Counted from the first letter of the stretch, positions 27,701 to 42,489 are shown. The stretch: 64,000 nt of DNA from Erpobdella octoculata (GCA_963978895.1 OZ022241.1:12517856-12581855); one strand, 5' to 3'. Notes: generated by a model not told the origin, from the sequence alone. Program-made: numbers and translations.

Positions 27701-30700
27701 TGCTTACCTATTGATTATTGGGTAGATTCGAAAAGACAGCATTGTTTTTATTTAATTATTTTCTTATTATGTTGCTTAGATATTTAAAACAAGCAGGCAC
27801 TTGCGCAGATCAAACCCTAGTTAAACTAATTAAAAATTGCTATGAAAGACTTTAAATTACTCATTCCACAACTATGTGAAGCTTTCAAATCACCCGCCAA
27901 CTTAACAATCTCAGTTGAGTTTGTTAGTTTAATTGTTGAATAACTGGGTTATTGAGACACAAAATCTAACGACTACTTTGCTGGAATAATTTTACCTGCT
28001 AAGTCTAGGCCTATTGAGGAACAGAAGATCATTCAACAAATCACCAATTTTATTTGGATTAAAAGCTAGAACGTCTATCTTTTGAGTAAAATGTTATCAA
28101 CTCCTATGCATTGCTGGTAGATACATTTTAGCAATAAGTCGGCAATATTCATAATCAGGCTGATTATTAAAACACTAGGATTCAGTAAACGATAGTGCTT
28201 ATGTTATTCTTACCAACTTACCACCAGTAGCGTAACGAGGGTATCTGGCGCCTGGGGGCAAGGTATAAAAAATGCGCCCCCATCTTCCACTGTTCTCCCA
28301 ATTGGATGACCAAAACCAAAGGCGTCGTAGCTATATCTGAGGATTGGTGTGCCCCTCCACAAGAAAATTTTAAAAATCACTTGATTGAAATAGTGAAAAA
28401 ATACAATTTGTTAGTTTTACATGTTTTGAATATTTAAAATGACTAAAAGTCAGTATAAGTCTGCACACACTCAATATGACGATATAAGTCTGTACACGAG
28501 TACACAAAACTTACCAACACAGGCTTGCACTCTGCATGATAACACATGCACGCAAGCACACACACACATGCCGATAGAGGTCTGCACGCGAGCAAATAGC
28601 ATACTAAAAAAATTTAAGAAAAGAATATTTTAAACAACGCTTATATATAAATGCACTAAAAACTTTAAAATAATATTTAAAGGTACTAAATAAAATTTTT
28701 CGAACCAAACTTTTTTGTTCGTCCGGAAGATAAAAGAAAAGCGTTGGGCGTTTGAATACATAAATTGATCACAGATTATTATTACATTATATTCTGAAAT
28801 GCGACCCTCATTTTCATAGCTACAGAATTGTACTCTTAGTATGTATGTTAACAAATTTTATATAACCAGAGAATTATTTTGGTCTTTTTAATGCAGAAGA
28901 AAAACGTGATTTGTAAAAAGTTATTCAAGTATTATTATTTTTATAACGCTCTTATAAATTTTCTAAGTTGTCGGTTGGATTTTTTAAAAGCACTTCTAGT
29001 GGTTTTACAGAGCTCATTTTTTAGTGCAGGTCTATTTCCGGTAACAATGTAATCTTCCGTTTTAAAATTAATTGTTGAAACAAAAATAATTGTTATTCAA
29101 ATAAAAATCTCGTTCGATTTACGTTTGTTTTCTATTTTTGTTGTGACGCGTTGAGCTTTTACGTGAACAAGTCTAGCTTACATGTACACAAGTAAATTTA
29201 AATAATGAGAAAGATAATATATGGTGTAATTCTTGTTGTTGTGAAGAAACTGAAAATAGATAACGAGTTGTAAAAGTATTAAAAAACATGAATTGATGCG
29301 ACTTGAAGCATTAAGTAAATTAATAATGAAGTATCCTGAAAGGAAAATATGAGCACCAATAGATTTAGCAACTTGTGATAAAAGATTGCTGAATTCTTTA
29401 TTAACAGAACTAAGTTACCTGAGGGAGGACAATGATTAACTTCTATCACTAAATCACTAGGTTAACTCTGATGAATTTTTATAAAAAAACAATTCAGAAG
29501 ACGTAATGCACGCCTTTGAAAAATCGTTATCAGTCCGAAAATAACTTTACTCTGACGCAATAAATAATAATCCAACTCTAGCACATCACCTCGAAATTTA
29601 GAAACCAAATTGTAACTAAGTAACTACACAGTGCTATCAAGCCAATCTAAACTTTCTGTAGCCATGTTTCATCATTTTTGTGTCCACTTACACTTGTATT
29701 TTTATTTATAAATGCAATCTCCTGTTTAATTTAATTATGCTTCGTTGTGATTTTAGTTTGTTCATTCGCAAAATCACATCTTACATTTAATCTTTTCGTG
29801 AGGACTATTTTATTCTCCCTTATTTCCTGATATCAAAGGTTTGTTTCAGTCAAGGTTTTGAAAACTTTCCTATTTTCATTTTGCGCAATTTTAATCAAAT
29901 AATTTTCAGATGGCGATCAAAGCCATCTGTATATTAACACCTAAATTACGAAGAAAAAACGTACGATTTATCAATTATTCTTGTGAACTGTCCGAATCTC
30001 GCACGAACGAAACGGGCAAATAGCGAGAAAAACTCAGTTAAAAATTAAAGAACACAAGGAATGCAACTTAATTATCTTACAATCAATTTCTCATTTTTAA
30101 ATCCTTGTCATTAACTTCACCCTGTTTGCTTACTTTCTTGAGCCATGCGTGGGACTCTTTGACGATTAAAAAACCATACTTCCCGTCATCCAATCGAGCT
30201 AAAATGGTTTTATTGAATTGCCGTCGAAAACAATGCATTCTATTACATTTTCAAATTGATTGGTCAAAATTTAAACAAACTATAAATAAAATTAATTAAT
30301 TCACATTTTCTTCAGATGAATAAACCATCCATTTTTAGTTTATTCAAAAAACAATAATCAATACAAAGTTTGTTTTTTCCTTATTGAATTTAAAATTATT
30401 TTCCATCCTCATATACTTCACATTTCCAGATGTGGGCGAAGTTTCAAGTTTCAACAGTAGTTCTTACAATTTTTGAAAATCGTCATCTCGGGTTTTAGTT
30501 TTGGAAGAATGAAAAGTTGAGAAAACTTCAGCTCTTTCAAGAGGAAACGTTGAAAAATTTGAAAACAATTTTTTTTAAAGATATACGACTACTCTCGTAC
30601 ATCAGTTATTTGAAGAGAACAAGATTAGTATTATTAAAGCAATAGTTATTTCAGCCCTTGAAAGAAGAACGTTACAGAATCCTTGCCCAAGATTTGGAGC

Positions 30701-31080
30701 TTGCGGGATATAGGGTCGAGATTTTTGCGGTTGAAATAGGCGCCAAGGGTTTAGCCGGACGCTCGCGTTTCAAATTGCTTGTGGATCTTGGTATGTCGGG
30801 TCGGAAAAAAAACTCAAGCTATCAAGAAAATAGCTGAAAGCGCAGAAACAGCTTCTTTTTAGATATGGACGCAAAGGCATGGGCGTCGCAACCGGGGGGA
30901 AAGAGGAACATGTCCCCTCCACAATTGTTGAGTTGGGGAACCAAAATGTATTTGTTCCCCCCACTATTACAATTTCATGATTTTTAACTTTAGGCCATAA
31001 AATTCGCAACCCCAGTTGAGCAGTTTTTTCAATGTAATCTTGTGATGATGTAGTATAACAAGATGTGCATATGAAGAATG
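27701..31080. other. No gene; DNA-transposon end fragments
   Basis: Mostly AT-rich and featureless. CAGTAGCGTAACGAGGG at 28226 resembles the TIR of the element at 13144-13476. GGGCGTCGCAACCGGGGGG with nearby CCCCTCC and CCCCCC blocks at 30880-30970 looks like another decayed DNA-transposon fragment. Frames of 60-110 codons at 28439, 28630, 30105 and 30770 are not recognised. Confidence 0.4.
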
Positions 31081-31200
31081 AGACTAGAAACTTCAAACGT
31101 CATACAATTACTTAAGCTTCGATCTGAATATGACGATGCCTTAGCTGAAAAGCTGCGTTGATCCAAACCTCTCACCATCCAGAAATTCAAAATGAGATGT

Positions 31201-32019
31201 CAGTGTTGTTTCAGTTAGGGTTTTTCAGTTAGAGTATCAGTTAAAGTAAGCCAATTTAATATTTTTTAGTTAGTATTACAGTTAAAGTTAATTTTTTTTT
31301 TCATTTTTTCCAGTTAATATTAGAGTTAATAATTTTTTCAGTTACTATTACAGTTAGTATAACAGTTATTAATATAACCCAGTACTGATATTACTAAGCA
31401 AACGCTGTCTCAGTTTCACTTCTTGTGCGCTATTCTGGTTAACTGTGTTTCCTGTATCATTTTCGATTAGTTTGCGCTTGGTATTTAGCTTTTTGCAATT
31501 TCTCTCCAAAACCTCAAGTTCTTTTGCCACTTCCTTATGTCTATGACTTAGATGATTTACTTTTCAACAGAGCTACACAAGTTTCGACCACATGAGCTTC
31601 CGAATCTTTTTCTCCCACAGGTTGCATTGGCTTTTATCAGTAGAGGGTTCGTAACTTAAATAACGCCAAACTCCATTTTCTTGTTTTTGGCCAGAATTTA
31701 TTTTTAACATTGTTCATACGTTGTTAAATGCAAATAAGGCGATGAAAAAGCAAATCATAGTAGAGATAAAAGACACAAGTGGGTCCGGTTACCAAATATA
31801 AACAAAGAAATAAAATTTTGGCGCATTTCTGTATTGGATTCTCCGAAAACATTTTTTTTCAGTTTGTATTACAGTTACTACTTTTTTTTTACTATTATTA
31901 TTACAATTAAAGTTAACATTATTTTTCAGTTAAAGTTTCAGTTAGTACTTAACTTAAATCTCTTTTTTCAGTTATTAGACCAAATTCACTTAAAGTTACG
32001 CTTAACTGAAACAACACTG
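31201..32019. mobile_element. Small hAT element with 8-bp target duplication
   Basis: Perfect 17-bp terminal inverted repeats: CAGTGTTGTTTCAGTTA at the left and its complement at the right. They are flanked by a perfect 8-bp direct duplication, TGAGATGT, at 31193-31200 and 32020-32027. Inverted ends beginning CAGTG with an 8-bp duplication mark the hAT superfamily. Subterminal sequence repeats CAGTTA and ACAGTTA many times on both sides, as binding sites of hAT transposases often do. It cannot encode a transposase and must be moved in trans. Confidence 0.93.
31400..31715 (-). pseudogene. BED-type zinc finger relic inside the hAT element
   Basis: The minus strand reads VWRYLSYEPSTDKSQCNLWE, then two stops, then NHLSHRHKEVAKELEVLERN. 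The order W, aromatic pair, C-x-x-(C), H-L-x-x-x-H fits a BED finger, the N-terminal DNA-binding domain of hAT transposases. The second cysteine has become W. This suggests the small element is an internal-deletion derivative of a full hAT transposon that kept part of its 5' coding region. Confidence 0.55.
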
Positions 32020-33535
32020 TGAGATGTTATCTCTCATGGCTGATCAATTGCAGCTTAATCTGTTGGATGAGATAAATTGTCGGAATATGGCTACTACGCC
32101 TTAATTAGTAATGGTACAACTGATACACCAAAACGGATCAGTTGTCCATCTGCACCAAGTTTGTAAATGACAATTTAATACCTGAAAAAATCTTTCTGGA
32201 GCTCTACGCTGCTCCATCTTCCTCTGTGGCAATGGCAGTTGGTCTTATAAGAATTATTTACTGCGTTTCAATCTATCTTTGCTGAGACTCCAAGGACAGT
32301 GCTAATATGAAAGAAACCTTTTCAGGAGTGCAGGCTTGCTTTCTTGAAAAAGAACCGCGGGCGACTTTCGATTCATGCAGCAGCCACTGCGTAAATCTCG
32401 CCACGCAAGAATGCTGTAAGCAAATTCCTCTTCTTCGTGACACTCTACAATAGTCTACAATATACCTACGAGTGTGCTGTTTTCTTCAAAGAATCCCGAG
32501 TGCAAAAACCAATTTTGAGCAACATGCTGGCAGAACTCAATGAGAATGAGGAGATGAAGAATTCAACTGAGTTTGGATCAAGGAGTTCTTTTTTCCCGCT
32601 AAGAATTATTTGCCCCACAAGATGGACTGTCTGTGCCACGGCGCTACATAAGATGATAGATAATTACCATGCCACTATCCTTGCTCTGCATGAAGTTGCT
32701 GAGAAAACGCAACAATATCCAGAGAATTCCATGAGCAACTTGAAAAAAGGGGAATATATCTCGGAATGCTGCAAAAAAACAAAAAGTGGCTGGAACGAAT
32801 TGCTTTTGAATAAATTACGAAGAGATTTTTGACTTTACGTAAAGACGATAGGTTCCATCGGCTTTAGACAAATGTGCTGAATACCAAGTAGACTTAAGCT
32901 CCAACGTTCAAGAAAGCCGCCTAAGAAGCTTCAGCACACTAACACGCCGGCAGAGCCTCATGAGTTCACTCCTGAGAAACATTAAAAAAAAATTACTTCA
33001 AAGCCATCAACTTGGTGGTCTCTGAATTAGAGTGCCGCGTTGATCAAAGTGGATACAGTAAAGTGGCGATTTCGGAAGTACTTGTGAGGCGTGCCTTAAA
33101 GTGTATACAGAATTTGATAGACGTCAAAAATAACAGCTGCGCATGGTAAGCGGAATAAAAACTTTTCTCAGCTGCTGGCGTTTACAAAGCGTTGTTTCTT
33201 AAATTGCGAAGCTACCAAAACAAACTCAAGGACTTTAAGGGTAGTCGATCGTTTCCTAAGGAGTTTATTAGTATAACCAACCTCATATGCTACCTCAGAG
33301 CCAGTCAGAGCGAAGTTTTTCTACTTTGCGTCACCTAAAGACATGGCTGAAAACGACGATGCCACAAAATTGTTTGGATAATTGCGCGCTGTTGCATGTG
33401 CACCAGAAGACGATTGACGCAGTCGATTTGGGTTTACTTTTCGGCAAGTTTTTTAGTTTGTCTGAATATCGGCATGACATTTTTGGCAACTTTCGGTATC
33501 GTTATTTATGCACAATTGTGATTCAAATAAAATTA

Positions 33536-34089
33536 TAGTTGATGAGTGATTGGTGTAGAAATGCCCATTTCATTAATAAAAACAAGTTACAAACTTTAAT
33601 ATTTGAGATTACAAAATAAGAAACAATTCATTCTAGAAAAATGTCTCCCTCACTTTTTAAAACGATGCGACGCGCTTGCGCAAAGGAATAAAAAGGAGAT
33701 GATAAGCTTAAGCAGCCACTTTTGGTTTACAAATTCAGAGACGAAGTTGCGTTATGGCTGCTGGCGAAAGTTTCGGTTGTTTGCAATTGAATGAAAGTTC
33801 CTAGCGTTTGGAAAATAATCGAAACAATGTTCCCTGTCATGGTGGTTCGTGGTGTTTCTTGTTTGCTGAAAGTGTTGGCATGGCTCGAAGTTCCGGAGAT
33901 AAATGTTTCTCTTGGTCCGTATCTGGCGGCTTGGTGGATACTACATGCTCAAGTTCCGGCGTTTGAAAAAAGTTTCTCATCTTTTTACAGTTGCTTGACG
34001 GTTTCAAAAAAACATCATGGTTCTGGTGCTTTGAAGATTTGCCGGTTTTCAGTTTGACCATTTTTAATGTGGCGTAAATCAGCAGACTT
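33536..34089. other. No gene seen
   Basis: Frames of 63-120 codons occur on both strands but match nothing I recognise. The right end is probably the 3' UTR of the LINE fragment that follows. Confidence 0.4.
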
Positions 34090-34252
34090 CTAGGCCACAA
34101 ACAGGTGTGTCTTGAGTGCCTTTCTGAACTGTTCGATTGTAGATGCGGTTGTGACCTTTGGTGGAAGACGATTCCAGATCGTTGGGTCAGCAACCGCAAA
34201 GCGTCTGTCCCCAGCAGTCTTTAGACGGGCGGCAGGGATGAGGAGTGAAGAC
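34090..34252 (-). pseudogene. LINE ORF2 C-terminal fragment
   Basis: The minus strand reads LLIPAARLKTAGDRRFAVAD, then PTIWNRLPPKV, then FRKALKTHLFVA and stop. This is the well-known C-terminal tail of CR1/RTE-type LINE ORF2 proteins (R-x-x-x-x-GDR-F-x-x-x-x-P-x-x-WN-x-LP ... F-K-x-x-LKTHLF). It is intact over 54 codons. Upstream it is cut off exactly where the (CATA)n array begins. Confidence 0.85.
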
Positions 34253-34256
34253 GAGG

Positions 34257-34978
34257 ATACATACATACATACATACATACATACATACATACATACATAC
34301 ATACATACATACATACATACATACATACATACATACATACATACATACATACATACATACATACATACATACATACATACATACATACATACATACATAC
34401 ATACATACATACATACATACATACATACATACATACATACATACATACATACATACATACATACATACATACATACATACATACATACATACATACATAC
34501 ATACATACATACATACATACATACATACATACATACATACATACATACATACATACATACATACATACATACATACATACATACATACATACATACATAC
34601 ATACATACATACATACATACATACATACATACATACATACATACATACATACATACATACATACATACATACATACATACATACATACATACATACATAC
34701 ATACATACATACATACATACATACATACATACATACATACATACATACATACATACATACATACATACATACATACATACATACATACATACATACATAC
34801 ATACATACATACATACATACATACATACATACATACATACATACATACATACATACATACATACATACATACATACATACATACATACATACATACATAC
34901 ATACATACATACATACATACATACATACATACATACATACATACATACATACATACATACACGCATACATACATACAT
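34257..34978. repeat. (CATA)n microsatellite, ~180 units
   Basis: The longest tetranucleotide array in the window, almost perfect (one ACGC variant near 34961). It starts four bases after the readable LINE fragment. The 294-codon frames crossing it on both strands are artefacts or extensions of the LINE tail. Confidence 0.98.
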
Positions 34979-35729
34979 TTGCGTATGTGGGTGTGACTGC
35001 AATGAACTGTCCAAGCCGTTTTTAAATTAAGTAGATTTCAAGACTGCCTTCAGTTTATCTCAACATGAAAAATTAGTTCAATTTTGTCATGTTAGTTTTT
35101 ACTGTAGTTTAAAAACTTAAAAAAACATGAGACAAAAAGTAATGAAAAGAGTAAATGTTTGCATGAGAGGTGCATGAATCACTGCAGGAAGAAAATAAAA
35201 TATTGAAAATTTTAATCAAAGCAGTGTTCAAAGCATATAACATTTCAAAAGCAATAAATCCAAAAAAAATAAAATATAGGATATTACAAATGTTCGCTCA
35301 GTGAATACAAGTGATTAATTCAGAAAAATTTTAAAACAACGCAATATTTGAACAACCAGCCGATGTAAAGAGATTTTTTTTTTCAAAACTTACGTTAATG
35401 TTTGTTTCCAAATAAAATCAAAAGCTTCCTAGTTCAAGAGGAAGCGATGCAGAGGTTGCTGAGGGAGAAGGATATGACCACCGGTGGAGAGCCAAAAATG
35501 TTTAATGAGGGTTCAACTTTGCATTTTTTTCGTCTTAACCGTCATTTCTTAAATATTTTTTATTCCTCTACAAAACTCAACACTATAAGAAACGGTGCTG
35601 TGTCACTTAATATTAAGATTTAGCAAGCCAATATCAAAATAAGTGAACTACAAAATACTTTGTTTTTTGAAATTTTTTAAAATGTCTAATTTGGCGACTA
35701 AAACTTTTTCAAATTTTTTTTGGTGATAG
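34979..35729. other. No gene seen
   Basis: AT-rich. A 73-codon frame at 35402-35623 is unsupported. Confidence 0.4.
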
Positions 35730-37005
<1,276 letters not shown>

Positions 37006-40000
37006 TAAGTCTATAAAATATTAAAACAATGACCACAGTTTTCTAAATACTTAATAGGTGGGAATTGAAAATGTAAGAAACTTTCAAATAAATATAGAAT
37101 AAACGAATTTTGTTAGTATACATTTTTAAATTTAAAAATTAAATATCGCTTTTTCAACTAAACGGAAATGTGAGAGTTTGCTTATTCCATATTGATACGA
37201 AAATTTGTGTATTTACTGCACCACATATTAAGTATTTAGAAAACTGTTGTTAATGTTTTCTTATTTTATATACCTACTATCGTAAAAAATTAAAAGGTTT
37301 TTAGTAGACGAATTGAAAATTATAACAGATTTAAATAAACGGAGTTTCTTATGGTTCACTTGTTTCAACAATGATCAAGTCAATTTGATCAAAGAATAAA
37401 CAAATAAAAAATAAATATACTTTTTGAACAACGATCACCTTAATAGAAATATTAGTTTTAAAAGCAGAATCTTATTTACCAAATGCCGACTTTTTTCCTT
37501 TTTATTCAATCCTCTACTTCATTTTTTCATTACCTTCCAATCTCCTTTTCTATTTTAGACTTTTTTCCACAATAATCTAATATTTTTCTTTTTTATTCTG
37601 CCATCTCCCTCTTTCTTTTGCTTCTCCTTTTCTTCCTGACCCCCTCATCTTTCTCTAACTCCATCTCTTGATCAATTACGTGACTTCATACATTTTCAAT
37701 TTACTTTTTGACACAATTGCATTTAAGAATTTTATTTCTACAAAAATCCACTATCGACAAACAAGTGACATATCAGACAAATAATTTTATTTTCTCAAAA
37801 AATAATAAAATTTATCGTCTGCGTTATTTAAATTTTCCCGCACTTTCCTGGGTACATTTTTATTGGCACCTTGTCAAACTATGTTATTAAGTTGTCACGT
37901 GTAAGATGTACAACGTTTAATGACGTTTAGTAATACAAAGTTTAAATCAAAATCTAAATGTCAAATTTCAGTATCATAAAACAAATCATACCTAATTATC
38001 ATCGGTATAATATGAAGTTGAAAGCTTAAAACCGGTTTCCACGAATTTCTAGTTTTTATTGCGTCAAAATATTTTTCTGTCCGCGTTGAACTTTTCCATG
38101 TTCGTCTTCCATGAGAAACTTTTCTGCTTAATTTGAAAGAAATCTCGGTCAAGGATGGCCTCACTTTGAAATTATCCACATTTTCACTTAAAGATATTTC
38201 TTATACTTAGCCACATTTATGTTTAAAAATATTTTTTATACTTAGCCACAGTTATATTTAAAGATATTTCCTATATTTGCCACATTTAAAATTAAAAATA
38301 TTTTTTATATTTGCCACATTTATATTTATATTTAAAGATATTTTTAATACTTGCGTTTTCGGATTCATTAAATTTTCAGTTTAATGAGCTTAAAAGAAAT
38401 AAGTTTTTATCTTGACAAAGTTTAAACGTCAATTTAAACGTTTTTTCTATCATGTTGTTTTAATGAACTTCATTTTTTTGTGCACAGACATCATTTAAAA
38501 ATGTTTTTGAGTTTATTTAATATTTTTTGGTTTGTTCATTACAGAAATCTATAATCTGAGAAAAATACTAAGAAAAACGAAAAAAAATAGAGTTCATTTT
38601 TGAACAAAGACATTCAAGGGATTTAAGCTGTTTACTCTCTGAGTGACGTTGCAATGTGAAAGAGGATAGGAAACCTGACAGATTCTTATAGAACAAGTCC
38701 ATTTATTTCTGGACAGTTAATTACAAGTCAGTAGTGTCCTTAATATAACTTAATGCAGCAAGCTACAATTTGTATGTTTTGGTCAGTGGCATCAAGTGTC
38801 GTTTTAAACTTGCTGCGTCGTGTGGTTTTTAGTTCTTTTCTTCTCCCTTCCTCTTATTTTTTATTTTCGATTTTTATGTTTTATTTTCCTGTTTTTTAAA
38901 CCATGGGACGTGGATACGAAAACCGGAGAAAATAATTTCGTTTCATGGTATTATGCGATAATCTCCTAGTATTAAATCCTGAGTCAATTTCGATAAAGAA
39001 TAACATTACTTCTATGGCTGAACATTTCTAAAATGCAAAATCTAGTCACGTTTAGTATCTTTTTTTAACCCCCCCCCCTATCTTTGGAGATAGAGGACAT
39101 TCAAGCGGGGGCATACGCAAACTAACTATTACATCAAATTGATGTAAACAGAAACTAACTAAGGAATTGCAACACTGAAAGAATACCGACATATTCTTGC
39201 AGGTGAATTTTAAAAATTAATGAAAATTTGTGTCACATAGCAGCAGTCTACAAGCAAGTAATTTGAAAAATTTCAGAATTTGAAAAATAATGACATTGCG
39301 TTTACTATCTATTCTTTTTTGTGTGTACAAATAACTGTAGCGTATTAAATTATGTGTCAGTCTTGAACCCAGGTTCAACAAACTGTCTGTACCATAACAC
39401 AATCAGCGCAATCGTGAAATTTTATCTTACTAACGGTGTCGATACAACAATCTAAAACTATATTTTAAATGTTTTTCAACTAAATCTTATTCAGATTGCT
39501 ATAGGTGCGTAGGTAGGAGGGATATGGATGTCCACCCACCGTCAGATATTTAGGCACTTTTGTTTAGCTGATCAAACGGATAGCTTGGTAAGGACGAGGA
39601 GTGTGTGCACTTTCCCTAACACTATTTATTTATGGCATGCGCCACCACAGGCACGTAATTTCAGCTTTCTCCAAAGTGGAAAAAATGTTCCGTCTAGTTG
39701 TATAGCTTATATAAGCAAATGGTAGATCAAGAAATCCAACTCTTATTTATTTTAACATAGTAATCTGTTTGCATGAGCTTATTAAAAAAAACTTTTTAAA
39801 AACACCATTGCAATTGAGGTAAATAAAAAACTGTAAACATTTAGAACAAATGATATCGATGTTTTTCGAGCTATCAAAATCACCCTGCTGTCGACATGAA
39901 GTTCCCGACCAAACTTGCAATTTCTTCTAATTGCTTATCCTGGTCCTAGCGATGCAAACAAAAATAAGCTATTTTTCAAAAGAGTTATTTAAAATTATGA

Positions 40001-40136
40001 TATTTTTATATTTTATTCTATGAAGTTTTTGTTACATTGAAAATAGGTTTAATAGATATTAATAGGTATTTATGCCAACGGTAGATAAAATCCAGTTTAA
40101 ATTTAAATCTGATAAACTATTTTTATACTAAAGATA
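37006..40136. other. No gene seen
   Basis: AT-rich. A repeated block with TTTAAAGATATTT and (T)ACTTAGCCACA lies at 38180-38350 (about four diverged copies of 35-40 bp). C-rich ACCCCCCCCC lies near 39067. No convincing frame is seen. Confidence 0.45.
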
Positions 40137-40328
40137 GCCCGCCAAAAATGACGAATTTTTTAAAATCCCATTATAAATTATTTTGCGATTGCAACCTTTT
40201 TTGATTTTTAGGACTGACATTGTACAATTGCGTAATAACTTTTAATTCACGCTTGCGTGCACTAATCTTAGCAACTGCTTACTGCTGACTGTAGACTATC
40301 GCGATCGCCGCGTTATGCGAAATTGCTT
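40137..40328. mobile_element. Dispersed repeat, copy related to 1490-1688
   Basis: The block order (agcccgccaaaaatgacg, aggactgacattgtacaatt, actgcttactgctgactg, ttatgcgaaattgct) matches 1490-1688. Here it leads into the fold-back at 40329-40625 instead of a (CATA)n array. Confidence 0.7.
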
Positions 40329-40625
40329 ACACTAATTCTGCTACCCTTACGTCAGTAGTCGTATAACGGTGGTCAGCGGGCTTCAGTTGATAAAATTAGT
40401 GCGCGTAGGCGTGTAGTAAAAATTATTATGCATTTGTACCTATATACACTCTCAGTCCTAGAGGTCAAAAGAAGTGGCGCTGCAATCGAAAAATATTATA
40501 TAATGATTGCAGCGCTACTTCTTTTGATCTCTAGGACTGAGAGTGTATATAGGTAAAATTGCATAATAACTTTTATAACACGCCTGCTGACCACCACTTA
40601 CGTAAGGGAAGACAGAATCAGTGAG
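40329..40625. repeat. Fold-back (inverted repeat), arms ~90-120 bp
   Basis: Left arm 40394-40480 and right arm 40498-40590 are near-complementary across CTATATACACTCTCAGTCCT and GGTCAAAAGAAGTGGCGCTG, with a ~17-nt AT loop. Outer parts (ACGGTGGTCAGC against GCTGACCACC) are also complementary but with indels. The transcript would form a long hairpin. Confidence 0.9.
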
Positions 40626-40747
40626 TGACCGAGTGAAGTGGGCTACTATAATATAGATTGTAATACTGAAATTTTGTTTTACTGAAATTTAAAAAGTGAA
40701 TTTATTCATTAGTTACATTTGGAAAAAGATAGACTGAAATATAATAT

Positions 40748-40987
40748 TTGGAATATTTGAACTTGCCGACTCTAAAGTACAGAAGAAACCGAGGTGACAT
40801 GATCGAGACCTTTAAAATTCTTAAGGGTTTTTATGATGAAAGTTGTTCTCCAGCTTTAAGACTGATGGAAGCAAAGAGAACGAGAGGAAACTCCTTAAAA
40901 GCTGGTCGTTCTGCAGGCAAACAAAAACATAAGAAAATACAGTTTTTTCCTGAGAGTGATCAGTTTATGGAACAATTTGACGGATGA
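40748..40987 (+). pseudogene. LINE ORF2 C-terminal fragment
   Basis: The plus strand reads LNLPTLKYRRNRGDMIETFK, then ILKGFYD, then RTRGNSLKAGRSAGKQKHKK and a short tail. It matches the CR1-like ORF2 C-terminal plan (L-x-LPTL-x-YRR-x-RGDMIE-x-[YF]KI ... R-x-RG-[HN]S-x-K). The frame lacks everything upstream, including the reverse transcriptase. Confidence 0.85.
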
Positions 40988-41329
40988 TGTAGTTTGATTG
41001 TGCAGCAGTTGATTGAAATTGAGAGAAAAAGGAAATGTGCCTTACGCCTTATTCAATTAAAAATAATAATAATTATTATTATTTTTATTTAGCCTTAGCC
41101 TAATAAAAATTTAAAGACTATCTCGGGACGACTAGTGAGATCACTAAATCAGTCAGGCAGTTTAAGGATATGAGGAAATTTGCTCTTTGACATATAACCG
41201 AGAATTTCACGATAATAATAATAATTGAAAATTATCAAGTAACTATTACTAAGAGACTTTATGAAAACTAAACTCGTCAGTCTCCAAAATCAACAAATTT
41301 AGCAATATATGTAAGCCGTAGGACACACT
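40988..41329. other. No gene seen
   Basis: AT-rich, with short (AAT)n-like runs at 41068-41085 and 41213-41226. It is probably the LINE 3' end plus Helitron flank. Confidence 0.4.
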
Positions 41330-42018
<689 letters not shown>

Positions 42019-42069
42019 TGTATATATATATATATAACTTATAGAGTCGTATATATATATATATATATA

Positions 42070-42445
42070 CTAGCGGGGGTGCCCGGCGTTGCCCGAGGTT
42101 TTTAGAGGTTTTTCTAATGTATGTCTCTCTCGCTCAGGTTTCCTTCCCCGCCTGATTTCCCGTTCCCGGTTGTTTTCCCGTTCCCGGCCGCTTTCTCGTT
42201 TCCGGCTGCTTTTCCGCTTTCGTTTGCCTTCCCGTTCCCAGTCGCTTTCCCGTTCCCGGACGCTTTTCCCGTTATTGCTCACGCTTGCTTTCCCGTTTCC
42301 GCTTGCTCTCCCGTTACCGCTCACGCTTGCTCTCCCATTCCCGCTCACATTTGCTCTCCTGTTCCCGTTCTCGCTCATTTTTTTTTCATTCTTTCCTAAC
42401 TTCTTTTAGCCCTTCAAAACGTGAAATAGATTTGCTAAAACTGGT
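42070..42445 (-). mobile_element. Helitron, family B, 5'-truncated
   Basis: Minus-oriented. The 3' end is at 42070-42073 (CTAG, spacer, hairpin with one mismatch). The arm has diverged 18-bp units, then the stretch around AGCAAATCTATTTCACGTTT shared with the composite elements. No 5' TC block follows, so the copy is truncated. Confidence 0.8.
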
Positions 42446-42489
42446 TAATACTTGCTTGAAGCTTTCAAACGTTGTTACGTAAACTGAAT

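Larger units (their letters stand above)
31085..33535 (+). pseudogene. hAT transposase relic (DUF4371 / hAT dimerisation)
   Basis: With several frame changes the plus strand reads the plan of DUF4371-type (ZMYM-like) hAT transposases: VIQLLKLRSEYDDALAEKLR (31098-31160), IQNEM at the insertion point, LSLMADQLQLNLLDEINC (32035-32090), LSICTKFVNDNLIPEKIFLE (about 32140-32200), SGVQACFLEKEPRATFDS (about 32320-32380), PTRWTV (about 32610), and finally SERSFSTLRHLKTWLKTTM (33307-33363), the C-terminal dimerisation helix. Stops and frameshifts are spread throughout and the open pieces are 131 and 83 codons, so the copy is dead. An 819-bp hAT element splits it at 31201-32019. The N-terminal zinc finger was not found. 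Confidence 0.85.

Noticed and set aside
30770..31096. 108-codon minus-strand frame
   Set aside because: It overlaps the upstream edge of the plus-strand hAT relic and a decayed transposon end; no recognisable family.
34112..34996. 294-codon frame starting MSAFLNCSIVDAVVTFGG
   Set aside because: Antisense of the LINE C-terminal fragment extended by (CATA)n.
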